Assembly (NCBI RefSeq): GCF_017940685.1
Contig: NZ_JAGAYD010000160.1
Coordinates: forward strand, 1-49,815
Origin: Butyrivibrio sp.
GTDB lineage: Bacteria > Bacillota > Clostridia > Lachnospirales > Lachnospiraceae
Length of the DNA: 49,815 nucleotides
Direction of reading: 5' to 3'
Both the position numbers and the translations under genes were made by a program. Of the stretch, positions 15,204 to 24,418 are shown piece by piece. Within the stretch, counting starts at the first letter, position 1. The number at the start of each line of letters is the position of its first letter. The notes beneath the pieces were generated by a model. It ran no database searches. It saw nothing but the letters and a program-made list of their open reading frames with translations, and had not been told where the DNA came from.

Positions 15204-16404
15204 ATGCCTCTGTATCAGTGCTGTCCTCTTTAGCATCACTGTTTTCTAAAGTGCTTTCAGACTCTGAAGGTTTTTCTTCTGGTTTTTCTTCTGGCTTTTC
15301 CACTGTATCTGCAAGATCCTCAAGCTTAATGCACATCATATCCTCACTTGTAGGATTCTCAAGACTTGCTACCCTTCTTGCCTGGTTGGTAATGATCTCT
15401 TCAAAGAGATTTCTCACCTCTCTGGCATTGGCGAAATTGTCGATGTTCTCGATCTTCTTGGCTGTGATAAGAGCCCTTATCTGGTGCTGCACATCCTCGT
15501 CAACCTTGTAGTCGTACTTCTTGCAGTTCCTGTCAAAGATTTCCTCAAGCTCATCGATATTGTAATCAGGGAACTCAATGTACTTGTTGAAACGGGACTT
15601 AAGACCAGGGTTGGATTCGATGAACTTCTTCATTGGCTCTGTGTAGCCAGCAACAATAACAACGAAGTCATCTCTATTATCTTCCATAGCCTTAAGTATC
15701 GTATCTATAGCTTCCTGACCGAAGGCGTCATCCTTCTGTGCAAGAGCATATGCCTCATCAATGAACAAAACGCCGCCCTTAGCCTTGGCGATCTGCTCCT
15801 GTGTCTTGATGGCTGTCTGTCCAACGTATCCCGCAACCAGTCCTGACCTGTCAACTTCCACAAGCTGACCCTTTGACAGAACACCGATCTGCTTGTAGAT
15901 CTGAGCAATGATCCTTGCAACAGTTGTCTTACCGGTTCCTGGATTACCTGTAAATACCAGATGAAGTGAAACCGGAACAGACTTAAGTCCCTGTTCCTGT
16001 CTGGCTTTCTGAACCTTAACAAAGGCTGTAAGCTCTTTTACATCCGCCTTGATGGTGGACAGACCAACCAGCTTATCAAGAGTCTCCATAGGATCCTCTT
16101 CCGGCTCCTTGACCTCTTCTTCCTTAGGTGTATTTACATTGCCATCTTTTGCAAAAAGAGCCTTGGCCTCCTCTAATGCCTCATTGGCATCTGCAACAGC
16201 ATCCTTCTTTTCTTCTGGCGCAGCAGAAACCTCTTCTGGCTTTTTTACTGCATCGCCTGTGTTTGTGCTTCCAGAGAAACTGCTCCCTGAAGATGTGCTG
16301 CTTCCTGCTGAAAAGAAATCTCCATATATCCCGCCAAGAAGATCCTTTTGCATATTTGTTATCTTTTCAAGTGTTTCAAGTTCCTTGTCTAAATCTCTTC
16401 CCAT
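15202..16404 (-). CDS. AAA+ ATPase of the CbbX/SpoVK family
   Basis: 400 residues from the ATG at 16404, which has GGAG five bases upstream. The first ~105 residues are low-complexity (Ser/Gly, then Glu/Lys-rich). The AAA+ core has Walker A GNPGTGKTT, Walker B VLFIDEAYAL, the pore-loop-like GYVGQTA, sensor VIVAGY and an arginine finger in NPGLKSRF. The C-terminal tail is acidic with repeated PEEK units. CbbX remodels Rubisco and SpoVK acts in sporulation, but this solitary form sits by tRNA-Pro with no partner gene, so its client is unknown. Transcription likely starts at an extended -10 (16437-16445). Confidence 0.88.
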   Translation of the reverse strand: MGRDLDKELETLEKITNMQKDLLGGIYGDFFSAGSSTSSGSSFSGSTNTGDAVKKPEEVSAAPEEKKDAVADANEALEEAKALFAKDGNVNTPKEEEVKEPEEDPMETLDKLVGLSTIKADVKELTAFVKVQKARQEQGLKSVPVSLHLVFTGNPGTGKTTVARIIAQIYKQIGVLSKGQLVEVDRSGLVAGYVGQTAIKTQEQIAKAKGGVLFIDEAYALAQKDDAFGQEAIDTILKAMEDNRDDFVVIVAGYTEPMKKFIESNPGLKSRFNKYIEFPDYNIDELEEIFDRNCKKYDYKVDEDVQHQIRALITAKKIENIDNFANAREVRNLFEEIITNQARRVASLENPTSEDMMCIKLEDLADTVEKPEEKPEEKPSESESTLENSDAKEDSTDTEA

Positions 16405-16436
16405 AACTACTCCATAACACAATATTTGCCATAACG

Positions 16437-16445
16437 ACTATACCA
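16437..16445 (-). promoter_or_regulatory. Extended -10 promoter of AAA+ ATPase gene
   Basis: TGGTATAGT on the minus strand fits TGnTATAAT with one mismatch, about 33 bases before the start codon. The -35 region is poor. Confidence 0.45.
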
Positions 16446-16473
16446 TTGTAAATCAAAGTCCACTAAATAAAAA

Positions 16474-16510
16474 GAAAAAAATAACGGTACGCCCTGTGGC
16501 GTACCGTTAT
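16474..16510 (-). terminator. Terminator of the flavodiiron/kinase operon
   Basis: ATAACGGTACGCC (16481-16493), loop CTGT and GGCGTACCGTTAT (16498-16510) form a perfect 13-pair stem followed on the minus strand by a run of T. It is 10 bases after the stop of the DUF5722-like gene. Confidence 0.95.
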
Positions 16511-16519
16511 CTGTAATTA

Positions 16520-18172
16520 TCAGTCGTTTAAGAACCATCCGTTTCTTGAAAGGAATGTTCTGTTTGTAACAAGTGAATCTACGCTCTGGCCAATGATGGT
16601 TGAAGCCTGTGCCTTATAGGTTGCAGCGTTTGCTGTACCAAGGTTCTTGTAGAAGTCATAGGCCATCTTATGACTGCCATCAAGGTTCTTAAGTCCCTGA
16701 GCAATGTGGCTCTCCATCTCGTGAGCGTCATCTGTCTCTCTAAAGAGGATAAAGCTTGAGATATATGGATTGTTCTCAGCCATTGTATATGCGTAGGTTA
16801 TTGAAGCAGCCTGTGCATCCTCGCCAAAGCTTGATGTGTATCCGATCTCTGAAAGAGAGATGTTTCTAACTGCGCCGCTTGGTGCAAGGAAGGATGCCTG
16901 GCACATGTAATCTGTAAGGATGTAGATGTTCTCCATTGTGATATATGGAGTTGTTAGGCTTGTGTTTACGTACTGAGCCTGCTGCTTCCATGCATATGGG
17001 TCAAAGAGTGGTGCATTGTATGGATGAACTGAAAGTGACCAGTCAATGTTACCCTCTCTGTTGATGTAATAATTAAATCTGTCCAGATACTCTTTTGAAA
17101 GGAAGCATCCGGGGTTTGACTTTCTGTTCCACTCCTGATCAAAGGAAGTGTAAACTCTTGCATTGGCATTAACTGCCTTGATCTCGTTGTAGAAGATACG
17201 GAAAGCCTTAACGTACTCGCTGACGTTGAGCTCTATGTTTGTAGAATTTAAGTAGTACCACTCTGTTCTTGCATTAACTTCGTTACCGATTACCCAGTTA
17301 TCAACAGTTCCGTAAGCTCCGCCTGAATATCTCTGAGCAAGGAAAGCTGCAATAGCCTTAAGGTGCTGTGTACCGCCATCTTCATCGGTATTCATTGCAT
17401 AACCAGGGCAGACATGATCATCTCTTGAAAGAGGATGGATAAGATCTGCTCCAGCCTCAGTCTTGTTGTTGAGGACTGTCATTGTAAGCTGGAAGTTGTT
17501 GATAGCGCACCAGCGAACGAATCCGTCATACTGTGCAAGAGCTGAACCGTTGAACTGATAAGGAACACCGTTGTATGTAAAATCGATAGTCTTTCCATCA
17601 GGGCTTGGTCCAACAATATCTCCCATGTAGAGGTTGTAGACCATCTGAGCAACTCCAAGATCCTTGAAGGTTGCTGCGTCTGCACTGTTAGGAAGGATTC
17701 CCTTCATACCGTGGTCATTTCTTGCAACTGTCTTGGTAGCCTTAGCCTCTGGGTTTGTGATGTAGTGCTCATCACTTACCTGCTGCATTGATCCGCCGCT
17801 TTTTACAGCTACAAGGAACTTTTTGCTAAGGTTTGAACCTTCTGAATAGAAATTAAGAGGGAATGTAAATGTAGCATTTGCGCCTCTGTCTGTTGTCGCA
17901 ACAACTGTTCCAACGCATCCATCCTGGTATACTTCATCTGCATAGAGGTAATACTTACCATCATCTGAGGATGGAACATTTTTAGCTGATACATTTACAA
18001 CTACGTTATCGCCTGAGATCACGCAGGAGTCAATGCTTACAACTCTTCCTGCTGCCTCAGCTACCGCTCCCCTGTTATCTGTTACAATTCCTGTTACCTT
18101 ACTGGAAAGAGCCACTGTTGCAAGAACTGTGACAGCTGCCAGTATCTTTTTTACTGCATACATTTTTTTCAC
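16520..18172 (-). CDS. Secreted DUF5722-like protein with glycoside-hydrolase-type barrel
   Basis: 550 residues beginning with a signal peptide (KKILAAVTVLATVALSS). About 100 residues of beta-rich sequence precede a domain I recognise as DUF5722. It has clan-A glycosidase features: WVIGNEVN, where Glu would be the acid/base, and SLSEIGYTS, where Glu could be the nucleophile, plus SVHPYN between them. No enzyme activity is established for this family as far as I know. The frame extends to a GTG at 18187, but that codon lies in the GGAGG site; the GTG at 18172 is eight bases away and is preferred. It is last in the operon, 24 bases after the flavodiiron gene. Confidence 0.8.
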   Translation of the reverse strand: MKKMYAVKKILAAVTVLATVALSSKVTGIVTDNRGAVAEAAGRVVSIDSCVISGDNVVVNVSAKNVPSSDDGKYYLYADEVYQDGCVGTVVATTDRGANATFTFPLNFYSEGSNLSKKFLVAVKSGGSMQQVSDEHYITNPEAKATKTVARNDHGMKGILPNSADAATFKDLGVAQMVYNLYMGDIVGPSPDGKTIDFTYNGVPYQFNGSALAQYDGFVRWCAINNFQLTMTVLNNKTEAGADLIHPLSRDDHVCPGYAMNTDEDGGTQHLKAIAAFLAQRYSGGAYGTVDNWVIGNEVNARTEWYYLNSTNIELNVSEYVKAFRIFYNEIKAVNANARVYTSFDQEWNRKSNPGCFLSKEYLDRFNYYINREGNIDWSLSVHPYNAPLFDPYAWKQQAQYVNTSLTTPYITMENIYILTDYMCQASFLAPSGAVRNISLSEIGYTSSFGEDAQAASITYAYTMAENNPYISSFILFRETDDAHEMESHIAQGLKNLDGSHKMAYDFYKNLGTANAATYKAQASTIIGQSVDSLVTNRTFLSRNGWFLND

Positions 18173-18196
18173 AACCAAAACCTCCACTTAGTCCAC

Positions 18197-19393
18197 TTAT
18201 GCCTTACAGATGGCATCAGTGAAACTATCCAGTGCCTCTAAATCTTTTGTTCCAAGAGCACTCTTAATAGTTAATACATTCTCAAGGATATTCACGTTCT
18301 TGAGATTTGTCAATTTCTCTGACATCATCTTACCTGTTACAGGTGCCCAGGTTCCGTTCTGTGCCAGGGCAAAAGTCCTGTTTTGAACGCCCAGTGCGAT
18401 CATGTCATTAATAAATGCTTCCATAGGTGGATATATACCGCCGTTATAGGTTGGGCACATAAGAACAATCTTTTTTGCTCTCCACACTTCACCTATGAGA
18501 TAGGATACGTCAGTCCCGGATACATCGTAGACCTTAACATCCAAAGCGCCCTTATCACGCATAGATGAAGCAACTTTTTCTGCTGCAGATGCTGTGTGTC
18601 CGTAGAGACTGCCATACACTACTATAACACCATCTGACTCAGATTGATAGGTGCTCCATTTCTGATATTTTTCTAAAATTACGTTAAGGTCCTTTCTCCA
18701 AACCGGTCCATGGAGTGGAAGGATCAGCTGAATATCAAGCCCTGCAGCCTTTTTCAGCACAGCCTGTACCTGCACTCCATATTTTCCAACGATATTTGCA
18801 TAATACCTTCTGGAGCTGTCAAGGAACTGCTTTTCAAAATCGTACTCATCTGCAAAAATACCGCCGTCCAGAGCACCAAAGGTTCCAAAGGCATCCGCAG
18901 ACAATAAGGCTTTTGTAGTAGCATCATAGGCAAATAAAACCTCTGGCCAGTGAACCATAGGCGCAGAAACAAAGTTAAAGGTGTGAGCTCCTGTTGAGAG
19001 GCTGTCCCCTTCCTTTACTTCGAGCTTGTTATAGTCTTTCGACTCAGGGAAGAACTGCTCCATGAACACGAAGGTCTGCTTTCCGCCAACTACTGTAACC
19101 TCTGGGAAAAGAGCTGTCACCTTGTCGATAAGTGAGCAGTGGTCAGGCTCCATGTGGAGAACTACAAGATAGTCAAGTTTTCTTCCATTAAGGGCAGTTT
19201 TTAAGTTTTCAATGTACTGATCTGCCACTGTAATATCAGCCGTGTCAAATACAGCAGTCTTTTCATCATCGATAAAATAGCTGTTGTAAGACACTCCCTC
19301 TGGTATAGGGAAAATGTTCTCAAACCTTGCAAGGCGTCTGTCGCTTCCGCCAATCCAGAAAATTCCATCAGTGATCTTTTTTACGTTATTCAA
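18197..19393 (-). CDS. A-type flavodiiron protein (FprA-like)
   Basis: A 398-residue protein with an N-terminal metallo-beta-lactamase-like diiron domain (HMEPDH near residue 81, APMVHWPEVLF, LLSADAFG, LPLHGPVW) supplying the His/Glu/Asp iron ligands, and a C-terminal flavodoxin domain (VVYGSLYGHTASAAEKV, MCPTYNGGIYPP, GTWAPVTGK). Such enzymes reduce O2 to water or NO to N2O and protect anaerobes. It lacks a fused rubredoxin, so it needs an external electron donor; the flavin reductase in the same operon is the obvious candidate. The start is TTG at 19393 with GGAGG eight bases upstream. It follows the hybrid kinase by 17 bases. Confidence 0.95.
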   Translation of the reverse strand: MNNVKKITDGIFWIGGSDRRLARFENIFPIPEGVSYNSYFIDDEKTAVFDTADITVADQYIENLKTALNGRKLDYLVVLHMEPDHCSLIDKVTALFPEVTVVGGKQTFVFMEQFFPESKDYNKLEVKEGDSLSTGAHTFNFVSAPMVHWPEVLFAYDATTKALLSADAFGTFGALDGGIFADEYDFEKQFLDSSRRYYANIVGKYGVQVQAVLKKAAGLDIQLILPLHGPVWRKDLNVILEKYQKWSTYQSESDGVIVVYGSLYGHTASAAEKVASSMRDKGALDVKVYDVSGTDVSYLIGEVWRAKKIVLMCPTYNGGIYPPMEAFINDMIALGVQNRTFALAQNGTWAPVTGKMMSEKLTNLKNVNILENVLTIKSALGTKDLEALDSFTDAICKA

Positions 19394-19410
19394 GTCTTCT
19401 TCCTCCTGGT

Positions 19411-22400
19411 TTATTTTTTAAACTCCAAAATTGTCTTTTCAACAATCTTTATATCTATAGGTTTTGATACGTGAGCGTTCATGCCTGCATCAAAGGCCAG
19501 CTGAACGTCATCAGCATAAGCATTTGCCGTCATTGCTATGATAGGTATCCTCTGAGACCAGTCAGTGCCCAGAGCTCTTATGGCTGCAGCCGCCTCATAT
19601 CCATTCATAACGGGCATCTGAATGTCCATAAGGATCATATCATAGTCGCCTTCATTTGCCGCTTTGAACATTTCCACAACTTCCTGACCATTGACAGCTC
19701 TTGTAACTGTAGCACCCTCCATCGCCATCAGCTCTGTCAGGATATCTGCATTGATGTCATTGTCTTCTGCTGCCAGGAACTTCATGCCATCAATAGGATT
19801 CTTTTCTTCCTTCTGAGTATTTACGCTTACTCTGCTGGAAATATCCTCGATAAGCTGCTTGAAGGTAGATACAAAGAACGGCTTTTGCATCAGGTCATTG
19901 GCTCCTGCTGCCCTTATCTCATCCTCAACAGCTGAGAAGTCATCCACCATTGCAATGATAAGGACGTTGTTCCTCTTGTCTTTTGCCCTGATGGTCTTTA
20001 TTATCTCAGCTGCATTCATATTGCCTACAGTCTCATCTACCATAATAACATCAAATGGCTTGTTTTCGCTCTCACAGACATCAATAAGATGAAGGGCTCC
20101 AAATCCTGTCGGAGACTCCATAACCTCCACACTGTCATTTTCAAGAAGGTTTGCTATCTTGTCGCACTCATAGTGGTTGGCATCTACGAAAAGAACTCTC
20201 TTAATGCCATGGGTTATCCAGAAGTCACCGTAGCTGCTGTCTGCAACCTTAAGGCGAAGGTTTACGATAAACTCACTTCCCTTGCCCTCTTCGCTCTCTA
20301 CACGGATAGTTCCTCCCATGAGCTCAACAAGGCTCTTAGTGATGGCCATACCAAGACCAGTTCCCTGGATGCCCTTGGTCTCACCCTTTTCTTCCCTGGT
20401 AAAGGCGTCAAATATCTTATCCTTGTACTCTGGCTTCATTCCGATTCCGTTGTCCTTTATTGTAAAGCGCAGGTTAGAGAAACCTTCTGAAGCTGTAGCA
20501 CTTTCATTTATTATGAATTCGATCCTTCCGCCTTCTTGAGTATATTTTACAGCATTTCCAAGGATGTTCATCAGGATTTCATTGATCCTTTGCTTATCTC
20601 CCATGAATATGTCATGCTCCATGTTGTCGAGGCGCACTAAATATTCCTGCTTTTTAGCCTTGGCCTGGAAGCTGATAACAGAATTTATCTCTTCAAGCAA
20701 TAGTCCCATTGCCATCTCGCTGATATCAAGAGTTGTCTTTCCGCTTTCAATCTTACTCATATCTAAAACGTCGTTGAGAAGTGCAAGCAGGTTCTGGGAT
20801 GCCAGCGATATCTTGTGAGTGTACTCCCTAACTTTATCAGGCTCCTTGGCGTGCTTATCTATGAGGAGATTAAAGCCCGTGATGGCGTTCATAGGAGTCC
20901 TGAAATCATGAGACATATTGGCAAGGAAGCTTGTTTTTGCCTTATTTGCAGTCTCTGCAGAATTAAGTGCCTCCTGCAGAGTATGGTTTCTTCTGATCTC
21001 AAGTGTTCTGTCGTAGAGGGCGATGGCAAGTCTCTTTCCACCATCATCGATGGTGCTAATGATAACGCCACGATAGTAAAGGTGTTCATTGGTCTTTACG
21101 TTCTTAAGCCTTAGCTCTTCAAATACCTGTACGTCCTTGGCATCTCTTGATGCAGTGATTATCTCGCCAAGCTTTCTGTCCTCTCCGCTTCTCTGAGCCT
21201 TTTCAAGCGTTCTGATATCGGCCTTTAATTCATCAATTGGAATTCCAAGTATCTTTTCTGCATTGGCAGTAATGAAGCTCGCTTCAAATGAGTCCTCATT
21301 GACCACCGCCAGGATATCATTATTTCTCTCAACCACGAAGTCAAAGAGCCATTCTCTGTAATGAATATCACTCTCTTTAAGAGCCAGCTGCTCTTTGTTC
21401 ATCCTGTCGATCTCAAGCACCATGTTACTCAGCGTATCCGCCATGTCCTTCATGGATGCTGACAGCTGACTTATCTCATCACTTCCAGTGTCATTATTCT
21501 CAACTCCAAAATATCCATTCTTGATCTCGTTAGCCATGTTGTTGATGGCTACAATCCTTGAACTAAGATTCTCTGATACCTTGGTTCCTAGGAAAATGGT
21601 AACCATAAACAAAACAAGGGCAATGACTACGACCGAGAACAGGATCCTGAATACGTCAGATGTGATCTCATTTCTGTCTATGTAATAATACAAAACCCAG
21701 TCACTGGCGATACTGGATGAAGGAACCAAAAAGTATCCTCTCTGGTCCTCGAACCCTTCAACATCTTCTGTCTTAATATGCTCTAAAATCTCCTGCTCAA
21801 GAGCGCTATCCGTAATTGAACGATGGCTTACAACTTCATTGTTTCTATCAAGAATCACAACGCCGTTATCAAGGTAGCTACTCTGATTGACCAGGGAGAA
21901 AAAGTTCTCATTCCTGACCTTTAGAACGATCATTCCGATTCTTTTTGAAGAAGTCCCGGAATCTAAAAGTGCCTTGACCAGGTAAACCCCGCCTTCGCCG
22001 TCAACCATCCAGGTTGTTCCATACTCGTTGTTTGTATATTCATACCACTCTTTCTCAAGCTCGGTCTCTGGGCGTTTTAGGAAGTCACCCACATGATTTT
22101 CAAGTATGAGGTCTGAGCAGATGACTATGGACTCAATATTGTTGTCGCTGCTTAGGTAATACCAGATGAGCGGCTCGATCTCTTCGTTTAGTTCATCTGT
22201 CAGAGCATACGGGTCAATATGATTTCTTTCAAGGGCTTTTCTGAAATCATCTTCATAGGAAAAGAACTTTACTACGTCATTTTCTCTTTTGACATTATTC
22301 TCAATACCGTAGGATATGACATCCGCATTTCCTATCATGGTTATCCTGGTCTGCTCGATAAGATTGTTCTTAGCCACAATATATGCATAGATACCCAATA

Positions 22401-22491
22401 TAACGATAGGAATGATGATCAGTACTGCAAACATGGCGATAAGGCCGCTTTTTATGCTTCCCCGTTTTTTTGTTTTATCAGTGTAATCCAT
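19411..22491 (-). CDS. Hybrid sensor histidine kinase with two receiver domains
   Basis: A 1026-residue membrane kinase. In order: TM1 (about 15-37); a Cache-like extracytoplasmic sensor (about 40-280); TM2 (about 280-303); HAMP; a PAS-like region (about 390-510); HisKA with phosphoacceptor His in ANMSHDFRTPMNAITGF; HATPase with ILMNILGNAVKYT, DNGIGM and GTGLGMAI; a receiver with Asp in IMVDETVG and Lys in QKPF; and a second receiver with Asp in ILMDIQMP and Lys in SKP. No Hpt or DNA-binding domain is present, so output must pass to another protein. It starts 10 bases after the binding-protein gene, which probably provides its input. Confidence 0.95.
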   Translation of the reverse strand: MDYTDKTKKRGSIKSGLIAMFAVLIIIPIVILGIYAYIVAKNNLIEQTRITMIGNADVISYGIENNVKRENDVVKFFSYEDDFRKALERNHIDPYALTDELNEEIEPLIWYYLSSDNNIESIVICSDLILENHVGDFLKRPETELEKEWYEYTNNEYGTTWMVDGEGGVYLVKALLDSGTSSKRIGMIVLKVRNENFFSLVNQSSYLDNGVVILDRNNEVVSHRSITDSALEQEILEHIKTEDVEGFEDQRGYFLVPSSSIASDWVLYYYIDRNEITSDVFRILFSVVVIALVLFMVTIFLGTKVSENLSSRIVAINNMANEIKNGYFGVENNDTGSDEISQLSASMKDMADTLSNMVLEIDRMNKEQLALKESDIHYREWLFDFVVERNNDILAVVNEDSFEASFITANAEKILGIPIDELKADIRTLEKAQRSGEDRKLGEIITASRDAKDVQVFEELRLKNVKTNEHLYYRGVIISTIDDGGKRLAIALYDRTLEIRRNHTLQEALNSAETANKAKTSFLANMSHDFRTPMNAITGFNLLIDKHAKEPDKVREYTHKISLASQNLLALLNDVLDMSKIESGKTTLDISEMAMGLLLEEINSVISFQAKAKKQEYLVRLDNMEHDIFMGDKQRINEILMNILGNAVKYTQEGGRIEFIINESATASEGFSNLRFTIKDNGIGMKPEYKDKIFDAFTREEKGETKGIQGTGLGMAITKSLVELMGGTIRVESEEGKGSEFIVNLRLKVADSSYGDFWITHGIKRVLFVDANHYECDKIANLLENDSVEVMESPTGFGALHLIDVCESENKPFDVIMVDETVGNMNAAEIIKTIRAKDKRNNVLIIAMVDDFSAVEDEIRAAGANDLMQKPFFVSTFKQLIEDISSRVSVNTQKEEKNPIDGMKFLAAEDNDINADILTELMAMEGATVTRAVNGQEVVEMFKAANEGDYDMILMDIQMPVMNGYEAAAAIRALGTDWSQRIPIIAMTANAYADDVQLAFDAGMNAHVSKPIDIKIVEKTILEFKK

Positions 22492-22500
22492 TTGGCACCT

Positions 22501-23847
22501 CTAGTTATCTTTTCTTAGTATGTCTTCTACTTTCTTATCGACATTTGAAAGGGCTTTGGCTGTGGACTGCTTGCCCCTTACCACTTGCTGCAATTCTTTT
22601 CCAAGCTGATATCGTATTGGACGGTTCAGTTCAATGCCCCACTCTGTCCAAGGTAAATATACCAGCTCCTGGGTGATACACGCCTTGATCCCATCGTATA
22701 CCTCGCTGTTTTCAAACTGTGTATCCATAAGATATGTCTGACTTCCTGGGCGATCCCTCCAAAGAGCCTGCTGACCTTCTTTTGTAGCAAGGGATTCCAA
22801 CACCTTTCTGGCCTCATCTATTTTTATAGTGTTGGCATTTAATGCCAGCCCAACATCACAGCCACCTATAAGAGCCTTTGTCTTTCCTGTTTTACTGTAG
22901 AAAGGAAGCGTTCCCATTTCAATATCAGGATTTAAGCGGATTATGGCGTTATAAGTCTCCGGGCCTCCCACCGTCATAGCAGCTTCCCCATAAGCAAATT
23001 TCTCAATGGTTGTCCTGTTGTCAGTGGTGTACATATCTTTTGTAATGATCTTATGTTGGATCAGATCCTGCCAGTCCTTGAAGTAAGGCGCAAGCTCCTC
23101 AGAAAAAGTTGTTCTTCCGTACTGGAGCCTTCCTCCAAACCCACTTCCTCTGTCTGTACAAAAGTAGTTTCCAGCAACAATTGCAAGTGCGGTGTCTGTA
23201 AGTGTGAGAGGATCTTTTAAACTCAGCGAAACTGGCCTTATCTTTTTCTCGACCCTGAGTTCATCGCATGCATCAAGAAACGCCTGGAATGAATAGGGTA
23301 TCTTAATATCATTTTCTTCAAATATATCTTTGTTGTAGTAAATACACTCGAACTGCGCAGTATTTGGAAGGGCATAGACTCTATTTCCATAGTCAAAAGA
23401 TCTTTTTGCTATATCTGAAAAACCCTCACAAATATCAGTTACATCAGCAATATATCTGGTGATGGCGTGCTTTTCTACCATCTCCTGATCCATATATATG
23501 ATGTCGGGAGCACCATTATAGGATAGCTGTGCATCCATGATGGACTCATAGTTGCTCTTATCAACATATACAAATTCAAATGAATAGTCTGGAAACTTAT
23601 TGGCTAGATACGCCTTTAGATTGACAAGGTCATACTCCTGGTACCAGGAAGCGATCCTTATTAAGGTCTTTCCCTGTCCAAGAATATAATCCATGTCTTT
23701 TGTAACATCTTCTTCCTCTGATCCATCATTAGAAGACGCCGCAAATACAAGGCCCGCCTGAGAAAAATTCTCAAAAAGCGCACCAAGTGTAAGTGAAAGT
23801 AAGAAACCAATGGAAATAAAGATTCTTCGAAGCCTTTTACTCTTCAT
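22501..23847 (-). CDS. Extracellular solute-binding protein, family 1 type
   Basis: A 448-residue protein with an N-terminal signal or anchor (about 8-26, no lipobox) and an SBP_bac_1-like fold: TLIRIASWYQEYDLVNLKAYL, GAPDIIYMDQEMVEKH, VYALPNTAQFECIYYNKDIF, GEAAMTVGGPETYN and ALWRDRPGSQTY. Family members usually feed carbohydrate or oligosaccharide importers, but no ABC permease or ATPase is nearby. It directly precedes the hybrid kinase, so a ligand-presenting role for that sensor is more likely than transport; this is inference from context. An AGGG Shine-Dalgarno precedes the ATG. Confidence 0.88.
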   Translation of the reverse strand: MKSKRLRRIFISIGFLLSLTLGALFENFSQAGLVFAASSNDGSEEEDVTKDMDYILGQGKTLIRIASWYQEYDLVNLKAYLANKFPDYSFEFVYVDKSNYESIMDAQLSYNGAPDIIYMDQEMVEKHAITRYIADVTDICEGFSDIAKRSFDYGNRVYALPNTAQFECIYYNKDIFEENDIKIPYSFQAFLDACDELRVEKKIRPVSLSLKDPLTLTDTALAIVAGNYFCTDRGSGFGGRLQYGRTTFSEELAPYFKDWQDLIQHKIITKDMYTTDNRTTIEKFAYGEAAMTVGGPETYNAIIRLNPDIEMGTLPFYSKTGKTKALIGGCDVGLALNANTIKIDEARKVLESLATKEGQQALWRDRPGSQTYLMDTQFENSEVYDGIKACITQELVYLPWTEWGIELNRPIRYQLGKELQQVVRGKQSTAKALSNVDKKVEDILRKDN

Positions 23848-23878
23848 ATGTCCCTCATAAGAATAACGGTAAAAATGC

Positions 23879-24385
23879 TTATCTTATCAATATCTTCTTT
23901 ATTTCCCCAACATAAACCATGTGATAATCGCCGTTTTTATAAAACTCGTCTATTATCCCCTTATCTACAATGCCATCCTCTGAAAACTCTTGGTAATAAA
24001 GCAGTTTACAGGTAATTACATTGTCTGCCTCGTCTATAAATGGAATTCCATCGTCGTAATTCACATTGAGCCTTGCTCCGGCAATCTTGTTCTCGTCACG
24101 GCCGGAAACAGCATCAATGTACTTGATGGCTCCCCTGAATTCATCATGATTAAGAAAGCTAAGAGAAAACGCTCCATTTTGCTCTACTAGCTCTCTTGTA
24201 AATCTCTTTTCCCTAAGGAAAATATATACTACTCTCCTGTTCCACAGGTATCCAACTGCTCCAAAAGAAGCTGCTGCAGTGTTTACCTTGTCACCACTGC
24301 CTGCAGTAACAAGCACTTTTAAGCCGGTGAACTTAAATGGTCCCTCATCGACGTCTGTTGGGTCTACTGGCTGAAAAACATGCAT
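23879..24385 (-). CDS. Flavin reductase family protein, likely electron donor for the flavodiiron protein
   Basis: A 168-residue flavin-reductase-like, FMN-binding split-barrel protein (VLVTAGSGDKVNTAAASFGAVGY, FLREKRFTRELVEQNGAFSLSFL, VITCKLLYYQEF, YHMVYVGEI). In Moorella, Hrb (flavin reductase fused to rubredoxin) shuttles electrons from NADH to FprA; here the reductase domain stands alone, with no rubredoxin motif, two genes upstream of FprA. GGAGA precedes the ATG. It starts 33 bases after the greA-like gene and ends 31 bases before the binding protein gene. Confidence 0.88.
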   Translation of the reverse strand: MHVFQPVDPTDVDEGPFKFTGLKVLVTAGSGDKVNTAAASFGAVGYLWNRRVVYIFLREKRFTRELVEQNGAFSLSFLNHDEFRGAIKYIDAVSGRDENKIAGARLNVNYDDGIPFIDEADNVITCKLLYYQEFSEDGIVDKGIIDEFYKNGDYHMVYVGEIKKILIR

Positions 24386-24418
24386 AGATATCTCCTTTTT
24401 AAGCGCGGAAACAAAAGA

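Noticed and set aside
19471-20490. Long plus-strand frames antisense to the hybrid kinase
   Set aside because: The minus strand encodes receiver and kinase motifs throughout; the opposite frames are shadows with Cys/His-rich nonsense composition.
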